Shown here piece after piece: positions 51,730 to 58,281 of a stretch of DNA of 64,000 bases. The stretch is from Amycolatopsis sp. CA-230715 (GTDB taxonomy: Bacteria; Actinomycetota; Actinomycetes; Mycobacteriales; Pseudonocardiaceae): contig NZ_CP059997.1 in assembly GCF_018736145.1 (NCBI RefSeq), positions 3,161,501 through 3,225,500 of the forward strand, given 5' to 3'. The notes under the pieces were generated by a model. It did not search any database, was not told where the DNA came from, and was given only the letters and a program-made list of their open reading frames with translations. The number at the start of each line of letters is the position of its first letter. Position 1 is the stretch's first letter. A program made the translations under genes and the position numbers.

Positions 51730-52929
51730 TTATCCCGGCGGGAACCGCGAAACGAACCAGCGCACGAGGTCCGCGGTGGCCGAAACGTTCGAGCCGAGGT
51801 GCGTCGATCCGCCGTAGACCGCTTTCGGCAGTTCGACCACCTCCGGGGCGACCCCGCCCGCGCGGAACGCCTTGGCGCAGTGGGAAGTGTTGGCGGTCGC
51901 GGCCTGGTCGTCGCCCGGCATCACGTACATCCGCAGCGGCGCGCCAGGACGCCAACCGGAGCACACGCCGTCCGCGACGCGCAACGCGGCGGCGAACGGT
52001 TCCGACGGGTGGCGGAGCAGTTCCAGACCGCGCGCCGTGAGCAGTTGATCCACAGTGGACGGTGTGCCCGCCATCAGCTGCTTTCCGGTGTGCTCGCCGT
52101 CGAAGAGCGATTCGATCGTCGCGTCGTAGGGTGCGCGGAACAGCTCGGACGGCGTGTCGTACAGGTGGTGCAACCGGTTCCAGGCCACCAGCAGGTAGGC
52201 CGAATACAGCGCGCTCGACTTCGGTTCCAGTTCACCGCGCAGCAACGCGGGGATTTCGGCTCGCCGGAACGCGTACCCACCGCTCACCGGCGCCAGCGCG
52301 CGCAGCCGGAACGCGGGCTCCTCGTGCGCGGCCAGTGCCCTGCCGAGCCCGAGCGCCGCCGACGCGCCTTGCGAAAACCCGGTGACCAGCACCTCGGACC
52401 GCAACGCGCGACCGGGCACCGCGGTGCGGGCGGCGCGCAGCAGATCCAGCGAAGCGGTCGTCTCCGACGGCACGTCCATCCACGGGTGCGTGCCGGGCCC
52501 GGTGCCGAGGCCGAGGTAGTCCGGCGCGATCGCCGCGTAGCCCGCGGCGGCGTAGGTGAGCGCGGGCGAGGTCGCGAAGTTCTTCCGCTGCACGGACGGT
52601 GCGTCGCCGCGATAGCTCGTGGTGCCGTGCGCGACGACGACCGGCGACAGTGCGCGAGCGCCGCCACGCGGGACCGCGAGCAGCCCGCTCGCCGTCGTCG
52701 GGCGGTGCGCGGCATCGATCGTCCGGTATTCGACCCGGTAGGTGTCGACGCCGAACCGCACCGCGTCGGCGGAGAAACCGGTCTCGGTCAGTTCGGCGGC
52801 GGTGGCGGAGCGGTCCAGTTCGCGCAACGGGGTCATGGCGACGAGCGAGCCCCGCGCGGGCGTGGCGGCCGCGCTGCCGGTACTCCCGATCAAAGCAGCG
52901 ACGAGGATGGCGGCTGCGAAGCGTTTCAT
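51730..52929 (-). CDS. Secreted lipase/esterase (secretory lipase family)
   Basis: 399 residues. Signal peptide MKRFAAAILVAALIGSTGSAAA, probably cleaved after ...SAAATPA. The mature enzyme shows VVVAHGTTSYRG, PDYLGLGTGPGTHPWMD, the nucleophile GFSQGASAALGLGRALA, Asp in YVMPGDDQAA, and a late His in GGSTHLGSN. This is the LIP/secretory lipase pattern seen in actinobacteria and yeasts. It lies divergent from a LysR regulator over a palindrome. A GTG two codons upstream (52935) is an alternative start. Confidence 0.8.
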   Translation of the reverse strand: MKRFAAAILVAALIGSTGSAAATPARGSLVAMTPLRELDRSATAAELTETGFSADAVRFGVDTYRVEYRTIDAAHRPTTASGLLAVPRGGARALSPVVVAHGTTSYRGDAPSVQRKNFATSPALTYAAAGYAAIAPDYLGLGTGPGTHPWMDVPSETTASLDLLRAARTAVPGRALRSEVLVTGFSQGASAALGLGRALAAHEEPAFRLRALAPVSGGYAFRRAEIPALLRGELEPKSSALYSAYLLVAWNRLHHLYDTPSELFRAPYDATIESLFDGEHTGKQLMAGTPSTVDQLLTARGLELLRHPSEPFAAALRVADGVCSGWRPGAPLRMYVMPGDDQAATANTSHCAKAFRAGGVAPEVVELPKAVYGGSTHLGSNVSATADLVRWFVSRFPPG

Positions 52930-53004
52930 AGGCACCGACGCTAGAGATCGCGATGACCGCGCTCACGCCGGAAAGCCACCGTTTCACCGGTAGGGCGGAC
53001 CCCA

Positions 53005-53027
53005 GTGCACAAACCCTTGTTGTGCAC
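53005..53027. promoter_or_regulatory. Inverted repeat, probable LysR operator
   Basis: GTGCACAA and TTGTGCAC form perfect 8-bp arms around a 7-bp spacer between the divergent secreted lipase and LysR genes, a typical LysR activator site. Confidence 0.65.
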
Positions 53028-53078
53028 CATCCGCGTTGAACGCGGGGCAGTCCGAACCAGTACCGTTGAGGACAACTG

Positions 53079-54038
53079 ATGGTTGTTACCGTCACGGCCA
53101 TGAACTTCGAGGGCGTGCGCGCGTTCGTCGCGGTCGCGGAGGAGGGGCAGTTCCGGCTGGCCGCCGATCGCGTCGGCATCAGCCAGCAGGCCGTGTCGAA
53201 GCGGATCGCCGCGCTGGAGGGCGATCTCGGCACCGCGCTGTTCGTCCGCGTCGCCACGGGGGCGGCGCTGACCGCGGACGGGCGGACGTTCCTGCCCCGC
53301 GCGCGTGCGGTGCTGGCCGCGGTGGAGGACGCGATCGGCTCGGTGCGGCCGGAAACCCGGCCCCTGCGCGTCGACGTGCGGCATCGCCGCGTCTGCACGG
53401 CCGACATCGTGCGGGAGTTCCGCCGCGTGCACCACGACCTCCCGGTCGAAGCGGTGACGCTGAAGAACGCGGACGAAATGACGCGCGCGCTGCGGGACGG
53501 CGAGATCGACGCCGGGTTCGCCTATCTCCGCGAGCCGGTCGGCGCCGGGCTGGCGCACGCGTTCGCCTACCTCGACCCGGTGCAGATCGTAGTGGGCAAC
53601 CGGCATCCCCTCGCGGCGGCCACATCCGTCCGGATGAGCGAGCTGGCGCCGTTCCGCATCTGGATGCCCGGCATCGTCGGTGGCAGCGAATGGGCGGACT
53701 TCTACCGCGAACTGTCCGAGGACTTCGGCGTCACGGTCGACGCGACCGGACCCGACTTCGGTATCGAAGCGCTGCTCGACACCGTCGCCGAATCGACGAG
53801 CACGCTCACCTTCGTCGGCGACCGGACCAGCATCGTCTGGCCGGAGGACCACGACCTGCGCCGGATCCCGGTGCGCGGCCCGATGCCGTACTACCCGCAC
53901 TCGCTGGTCTGGCGGACCGGCGACCAGCACCGCGGCCTGCCCGAGCTGATCGCCCACCTCGGCGAGGTGTTCCACCCGCCGTCCGACGACTCCTGGCTCC
54001 CGCGCGCCGCACGCACGGCCTACCGGCACCGCCGCTGA
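53079..54038 (+). CDS. LysR-family transcriptional regulator
   Basis: 319 residues. N-terminal winged helix (NFEGVRAFVAVAEEGQFRLAA, DRVGISQQAVSKRIAALEGDLG), linker helix, then a periplasmic-binding-like effector domain (TLKNADEMTRALRDGEIDAGFAYLREP). The start is either ATG 53079 or ATG 53100 (MNFEGV); the latter matches usual LysR N-termini better. It is divergent from the secreted lipase and its coupled hydrolase, the likely targets through the palindrome at 53005. It ends against an R3 repeat. Confidence 0.87.
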   Translation: MVVTVTAMNFEGVRAFVAVAEEGQFRLAADRVGISQQAVSKRIAALEGDLGTALFVRVATGAALTADGRTFLPRARAVLAAVEDAIGSVRPETRPLRVDVRHRRVCTADIVREFRRVHHDLPVEAVTLKNADEMTRALRDGEIDAGFAYLREPVGAGLAHAFAYLDPVQIVVGNRHPLAAATSVRMSELAPFRIWMPGIVGGSEWADFYRELSEDFGVTVDATGPDFGIEALLDTVAESTSTLTFVGDRTSIVWPEDHDLRRIPVRGPMPYYPHSLVWRTGDQHRGLPELIAHLGEVFHPPSDDSWLPRAARTAYRHRR

Positions 54039-54054
54039 CCCGCGCCCCTCCGCC

Positions 54055-54122
54055 CGTACGAACGGACCGTTCGTACGCCTAGGGGAGCCCCTGATTTCAA
54101 CACTACCGCGCCACACCGACAG
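54055..54122 (-). repeat. Third copy of hairpin repeat family R3
   Basis: This is the reverse complement of the units at 11.5 kb. The CGTACGAACGG/CCGTTCGTACG palindrome (54055-54077) is followed by CTAGGGGAGCCCCTG and TTTCAACACTACCGCG. It lies between the convergent LysR and DUF1707 genes. Confidence 0.7.
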
Positions 54123-54174
54123 TTCCGGCGCGCGAAAAAGACCGTTACAGGGCGCGAAAAGGCGGCGGGAACCG

Positions 54175-54747
54175 TCAGCGGCGCGAGTGCTTGAGCTTGA
54201 TCGTGCCCGCGGTGACCTTGCCGCTCACCCGCAGCACCGGCTTGCCGGGGACGCCGGGCGCGGTCGCCTTGTGCACGAAATCGCCGGACCCGACCGCGAT
54301 CGCCCCGGTGAGCACGGTCCAGCCCTTCGGCACGATCACGGTCACGCTGCCCCAGCCGCACTGCACCTCGAGTTCGACCTCGCGGTGGCGGCAGTCGGCC
54401 TCGGTGAAGTCTAGCTTGACGCTGCCCATCGAGCACCGCGCGAAGATCCGGCGCGGCACGACCCACCGGCCGGTCCGCTTCAGATCGCCCATCCCCGCGC
54501 TCAGCTCCAGCGGCGGTTCCTCGGCGGCGACTTCCCCCACCGGAAGATCCGCGAGCACCGCGTCCAGCTCACGGCGGACCCGCGCGGCCATCGCCGCACC
54601 GGCGCGCTCCTCGAACTCCGCCAGCGTGATCATGCCCTGGCCGACCGCGTCCTCCAGCAGCGCCGCCGCCCTCGCACGGTCCACATCGGACACTCGGAAG
54701 TCGCCGGGCTCCACCGGGCCGGTCGGCACACCGCTTTCTCCGGTCAT
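54175..54747 (-). CDS. DUF1707 (SHOCT-like) protein with LiaF-like C-terminal beta domain
   Basis: 190 residues. The N-terminal DUF1707 motif is clear (FRVSDVDRARAAALLEDAVGQGMITLAEFEERAGAA in outline), followed by a beta-rich segment (FARCSMGSVKLDFTEADC, GWGSVTVIVPKGWTVL) like the cell-wall-active-antibiotic-response domain. No membrane helix. The function of the family is unknown. It lies 9 bp after the Thg1-like gene and is the last of a five-gene minus-strand cluster. Confidence 0.75.
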   Translation of the reverse strand: MTGESGVPTGPVEPGDFRVSDVDRARAAALLEDAVGQGMITLAEFEERAGAAMAARVRRELDAVLADLPVGEVAAEEPPLELSAGMGDLKRTGRWVVPRRIFARCSMGSVKLDFTEADCRHREVELEVQCGWGSVTVIVPKGWTVLTGAIAVGSGDFVHKATAPGVPGKPVLRVSGKVTAGTIKLKHSRR

Positions 54748-54756
54748 GGCGAAAGC

Positions 54757-55518
54757 CTACCCAGCACCACCGAGCAGGCGGCCGACCAAGGCGCGGTACT
54801 CGTCCTTCACGGGCAGGTCGCGCTCGATGTGGACGTGGCGCCGCGAGGCGGTGACCTCGGCGCCGCGAACCGGATCGTGCCCGGAGCGGCGGTGCGTCCC
54901 CCACCAGAGACCGATGCCACGCCGTTGCCAGGCAGGCACGTCGTTGAAGTTGATCCCGTGCTGGAAAAGCAGCTCGTTCTTGTCGGCGGTGGTCGTCCCG
55001 TGCAGGCGCCGGGTCGCCTCCTGCCGCGACGCGCCCGCCTCGCGGAGCGTCCAGTAGCACCAGCCGTTCAACGCGCAGCGCGTCGCGTCCGCCTGCCGCC
55101 AGGAGACGTAGTCGAGCACGTCGCCGACACCGGTGCCGAGCCACACCCTGCTGTCGAAGTGCGCGGGCCGACCGGCGGCGTGGGTGAACGCCGCGGAAAC
55201 GACACCCGCCGAGATCGACACGATCTTCTCCACCTTCCGCCCGAACGGATCGTGGCCGGGATCGAACACCACCGAGATCTCGTCGCTTTCGGTGTAGGCG
55301 TAGCGGGCGTCGAACTCGGTCAGCAACGCTCGCGCGGTCTCCACCATGAACCCGGAAAACCCCTCGTCGAACGGTTTGCCGAAATGGCGCTCGGTGAACC
55401 GGGAGAACCCGCGGCCGTCGACCCGCACGACTGTCCACGCGCCGACCGGAACCGTCAAGGCGTGGAACCATTCCCTGGCGCGCTGCCCGGCCTCGAACCC
55501 GGCTCCCAGCATCGTCAC
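54757..55518 (-). CDS. Thg1-like protein: tRNA(His) guanylyltransferase family 3'-5' polymerase
   Basis: 253 residues, full length for the family. The catalytic metal ligands are in place: RVDGRGFSRFT (Asp34) and YTESDEISVVF (Asp79-Glu80), with HFGKPFDEGF and DSRVWLGTGVGDVLDYVSWR in the expected order, then NGWCYWTL, DKNELLFQHGINFNDVP and RRGIGLWW. Bacterial Thg1-like proteins add nucleotides to 5'-truncated tRNAs in the 3'-5' direction, a repair reaction, rather than only adding G-1 to tRNA(His). The start overlaps the stop of a polynucleotide-kinase-like gene (ATGA), which supports an RNA-repair role. Confidence 0.88.
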   Translation of the reverse strand: MTMLGAGFEAGQRAREWFHALTVPVGAWTVVRVDGRGFSRFTERHFGKPFDEGFSGFMVETARALLTEFDARYAYTESDEISVVFDPGHDPFGRKVEKIVSISAGVVSAAFTHAAGRPAHFDSRVWLGTGVGDVLDYVSWRQADATRCALNGWCYWTLREAGASRQEATRRLHGTTTADKNELLFQHGINFNDVPAWQRRGIGLWWGTHRRSGHDPVRGAEVTASRRHVHIERDLPVKDEYRALVGRLLGGAG

Positions 55519-55868
55519 TCCTCCATGGGCCGCACGAGAAACCCGCCCCTGCCGTCGAACCGCACGGCGAACAGCTCGTCGAATCCGTCGGCGAGCCGCG
55601 GCTGCCGCAGGCGCTTCAGCGTGGCATAGAGCCCGACCTCGGGCACCCGGGTTTCGGTGCCCCTGCTCGTGTTGCGCGCTCGCGACCCGGCCGAGTCCGG
55701 CGGAAACCAGTACCCGGTCACGCGTGCTCCGCGCTGCCGCGCCTGCCGGTTCCGCGCTTTCGGGAAGGCGTCCTTGCTGACGTGGACGTGCGTGGCGGCC
55801 AGCGCCGCGTGGTAGAAACTCGTCTTCCCGGACGCCTGCAACCCGATCAGGATCGCGACCTCGATCAT
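55515..55868 (-). CDS. P-loop kinase, polynucleotide-kinase-like, internally shortened
   Basis: 117 residues. Walker A VAILIGLQASGKTSFYHA is followed by THVHVSKD, then RVTGYWF, VPEVGLYATLKRLRQP and GFDELFAVRFDG, which match the bacterial Pnk-like AAA family. Relatives are around 150 residues and carry a VVDNTNP-type segment between the RxxRQ and RGARVxGYxF parts; here those parts are joined directly (RNRQARQRGARVTGYW). Loss of this segment would remove residues expected near the phosphate acceptor. It is either a degenerate copy or a variant that works only with its partner Thg1-like enzyme. Coupled on both sides. Confidence 0.7.
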   Translation of the reverse strand: MIEVAILIGLQASGKTSFYHAALAATHVHVSKDAFPKARNRQARQRGARVTGYWFPPDSAGSRARNTSRGTETRVPEVGLYATLKRLRQPRLADGFDELFAVRFDGRGGFLVRPMEE

Positions 55869-56704
55869 CCGCCGAGGAACTTCAGCAGCGGCCGCGAAGG
55901 TTTCAGCGGGAGGTGCCCCGCGTCGGGCAGCATCCGCACCAGCGCGTTCGGCATGTTCGCCTCGACCCGCCGCTGGGTGCCGTAGGTGTCGATCATCGAA
56001 TCCTTCCCGCCGACCTCCACGAACACCGGCATCTTCAGCCCTGCCAGCGTTTCGTCGGAAAAGATCGGGATCGTGCCCATCCGGTACTGGAACTGCTTGC
56101 CCACGCTCAGCATCAGGTCGACCAGTTCGTTGCCCTTCGGCACTTCCTCGCCCGCGACACCGCGCAGCAGCTTTTTCGCGCCCCAGTCACCGAAGGGGCG
56201 CAAGGCAATGGCCTTGAACAGCACGCCGAGCTTCTGTCTGCCGATCCCGCTCGGCGTCTGCAACACGAGCTTGCTCACCGCGTCCGGCCTTCGCGACGCG
56301 TAGTCGATCGCGAACCAGCCACCGAGCGAGACGCCGAGGAAAGCCGCGTGGTCCACTCCGAGTTCGCGCAGCACGTCGTCGAGCCACAGCGCATACGACT
56401 CGGAACCCAGCTCCGGGCGCGAAGGCGCGCTGAAGCCCGGCTCGCCGATCACGTCGACCGCGTACACCCGCAACCGCGCGGAAAGCTCGGCGATGGACGG
56501 CAACCACATCGCCGAGTTGGCCCCGGATCCCTGCAAGGCGATCACCGGCGGCGCGTCCTCGGGGCCGCTCGCGACGACGAACGTCTCGCCCTCGCGCGTC
56601 GGAACGCGCAGCTCGGTCTTCTCCACCGGCCACTTGTCGAGCAGCGCGCGGTAGCGCTGTTCGACGATGCGCTTGCCCAGCTCGCTCCGGTAGTTCCCGG
56701 TCAT
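55865..56704 (-). CDS. Alpha/beta-fold hydrolase
   Basis: 279 residues. VIALQGSGANSAMWLPSIAEL (oxyanion area), nucleophile FLGVSLGGWFAIDYA (Ser), acidic residue in VEVGGKDSMIDTY, His in LPDAGHLPLKP. This looks like a cytoplasmic esterase-like protein. ATGA overlaps join it to the HTH gene upstream and the kinase-like gene downstream, placing it inside the Thg1 cluster. No direct link to RNA repair is obvious. Confidence 0.8.
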   Translation of the reverse strand: MTGNYRSELGKRIVEQRYRALLDKWPVEKTELRVPTREGETFVVASGPEDAPPVIALQGSGANSAMWLPSIAELSARLRVYAVDVIGEPGFSAPSRPELGSESYALWLDDVLRELGVDHAAFLGVSLGGWFAIDYASRRPDAVSKLVLQTPSGIGRQKLGVLFKAIALRPFGDWGAKKLLRGVAGEEVPKGNELVDLMLSVGKQFQYRMGTIPIFSDETLAGLKMPVFVEVGGKDSMIDTYGTQRRVEANMPNALVRMLPDAGHLPLKPSRPLLKFLGG

Positions 56705-57111
56705 CGGTCTCCCCTTGCCATCGCGCCGACGAGCCGCAGCAGCTCGGCGGTGTCGTCCGTGTCCCCGATCAGCACGATCTTCAGACTGGCGCGTTCGGGG
56801 TCGTAGGCCGTCTCGACCCGGATCCGCGCGTCACCGGAATCCCGGCCGTTGAGCGCGCCCGTCATGGTCAGGCCGATCCGGCTCGCGGCCTCGGGGTCGA
56901 TCGCATCGACCTGCACGACGCTGGTCACCTCGACCCGCCGGTGCCGCTGGACCGGCGCGCCGGTGAACTCCTCGAGATCGTGGCGCGCGATCCGGTACTG
57001 CTTCCCGATGCGGGTGGCGGGCAGCTTCCCGTCCCGCACGTAGCCCCGGACCGTGCGGACGTGCAGGCCGAGCAGTCCCGCGACCTGCTCCACCGAGTAC
57101 AGCTCCGGCAT
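56701..57111 (-). CDS. Excisionase/MerR-type helix-turn-helix protein leading the Thg1 cluster
   Basis: 136 residues. The N-terminal HTH_17 motif LYSVEQVAGLLGLHVRTVRGYVRDGKLPATRIGKQYRI is typical of excisionase-like DNA-binding proteins. The C-terminal ~75 residues (VQVDAIDPEAASRIGLTM ... RIRVETAYDPERASLKIVLIG) look like a small beta-rich ligand or dimer domain. It is the first gene of the five-gene cluster, and a perfect inverted repeat lies 22 bp upstream, suggesting autoregulation. Confidence 0.8.
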   Translation of the reverse strand: MPELYSVEQVAGLLGLHVRTVRGYVRDGKLPATRIGKQYRIARHDLEEFTGAPVQRHRRVEVTSVVQVDAIDPEAASRIGLTMTGALNGRDSGDARIRVETAYDPERASLKIVLIGDTDDTAELLRLVGAMARGDR

Positions 57112-57132
57112 CGAATTATTCCCTATCTATCC

Positions 57133-57151
57133 GTAACTTCATCGAAGTTAC
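57133..57151. promoter_or_regulatory. Inverted repeat between the HTH gene and the SDR gene
   Basis: GTAACTTC-ATC-GAAGTTAC, with perfect 8-bp arms, lies in a distinctly AT-rich 104-bp divergent promoter region. It is the likely binding site of the HTH protein encoded next to it. Confidence 0.65.
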
Positions 57152-57215
57152 CGTAGATGTGGAAGTTTAGGTATTCATTGGTGATCGAGTTGACCTCATC
57201 GCGCATACTCAGCCG

Positions 57216-58148
57216 ATGACCTGGACACCGGATCGGGAAGCACTGCGGGGCCGGGTGGCCGTGGTCGCGGGCGCGACCAGGGGCGCCGGGCGCGGTATCG
57301 CCGCCGCACTCGGGGAAGCGGGCGCCACCGTGATCTGCACCGGGCGCAGCAGCGTCACGGGCGCGCTCACGTCGGACTACGACCGCGCCGAGACGATCGA
57401 AGAAACCGCCGACCTGGTCACCGGGCTCGGCGGCACCGGTATCGCGATCCCGGTCGACCACCTCGACCCGGCGCAGGTGCGCCGCCTCGCCGAGCGGATC
57501 GACGCCGAGCACGGCGGGATCGACGTGCTGGTGAACGACATCTGGGGCGCCGAGGTCCTCAAAGGCGGCCCCGCCGACTGGAACACGCCGATCTGGGAGC
57601 ACGATCTCGACACCGGCCTGCGCATCCTCCGGCTCGCCGTGGACACCCACCTGATCACGTCCCACCACCTGCTGCCGCTGCTGATCCGCCGCCGGGGCGG
57701 GCTGCTCGCCGAGATCACCGACGGCACCACCGAGTTCAACGCCGCCGAATACCGGATCTCCGTGTTCTACGACCTGGCGAAGGCCGCGGTGAACCGGCTC
57801 GCGTTCTCCCAAGGGCACGAACTCGAACCGCACGGCGCGACCGCCACCGCGATCACCCCCGGCTGGTTGCGGTCGGAGATGATGCTCGGCAACTTCGGCG
57901 TCACCGAGGACACCTGGCGCGACGCGCTCGCCCCGGACCGCGCCGACGGCCACCCCACCGCGCCGCCCGGATTCGCCCAGTCCGAATCACCCCGGTACGT
58001 CGGCAGGGCCGTCGCCGCGCTCGCCGCGGACGCCGACCGCGCGCGCTGGAACCAGCGGTCCGTCACCGCCGCCGACCTCGCCCGGACCTACGGCTTCACC
58101 GACGTCGACGGCACCCGGCCCGACTCGTGGAGCGCGCACTCACCGTAA
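57216..58148 (+). CDS. Short-chain dehydrogenase/reductase
   Basis: 310 residues. Cofactor motif AVVAGATRGAGRGIAAAL (TGxxxGxG variant), NADP-type CTGRSS, DVLVNDIWGAE in place of NNAG, and the catalytic YDLAKAAVNRL (Tyr-x3-Lys). A long C-terminal extension after ITPGWLRSEMM fits the actinobacterial SDR subgroup near RCC-type reductases. The substrate is unknown. It is divergent from the HTH-led Thg1 cluster and may share its operator. Confidence 0.83.
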   Translation: MTWTPDREALRGRVAVVAGATRGAGRGIAAALGEAGATVICTGRSSVTGALTSDYDRAETIEETADLVTGLGGTGIAIPVDHLDPAQVRRLAERIDAEHGGIDVLVNDIWGAEVLKGGPADWNTPIWEHDLDTGLRILRLAVDTHLITSHHLLPLLIRRRGGLLAEITDGTTEFNAAEYRISVFYDLAKAAVNRLAFSQGHELEPHGATATAITPGWLRSEMMLGNFGVTEDTWRDALAPDRADGHPTAPPGFAQSESPRYVGRAVAALAADADRARWNQRSVTAADLARTYGFTDVDGTRPDSWSAHSP

Positions 58149-58205
58149 CACCCCATCAGCCCCAACCCGCTCATTCCTCCCATACCGGACCCCCTAGCTC
58201 GGCCA

Positions 58206-58237
58206 CGGAGTGCGTTTAGCGGGCTAAACGCACTCCG
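58206..58237. terminator. R1 hairpin between convergent SDR and purH
   Basis: CGGAGTGCGTTTAG and CTAAACGCACTCCG form a perfect 14-bp stem around CGGG. It is the longest R1 copy and sits between two genes that end toward each other, as expected for a bidirectional terminator. Confidence 0.7.
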
Positions 58238-58281
58238 CGACCGACGCCTGCGCGGACAGTGGCTACGCAGGGTGACGGGAG

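Noticed and set aside
29615..58237. R1 elements as insertion-sequence ends
   Set aside because: Copies are not paired around any gene and have no target duplication; their positions at gene ends fit terminators better.
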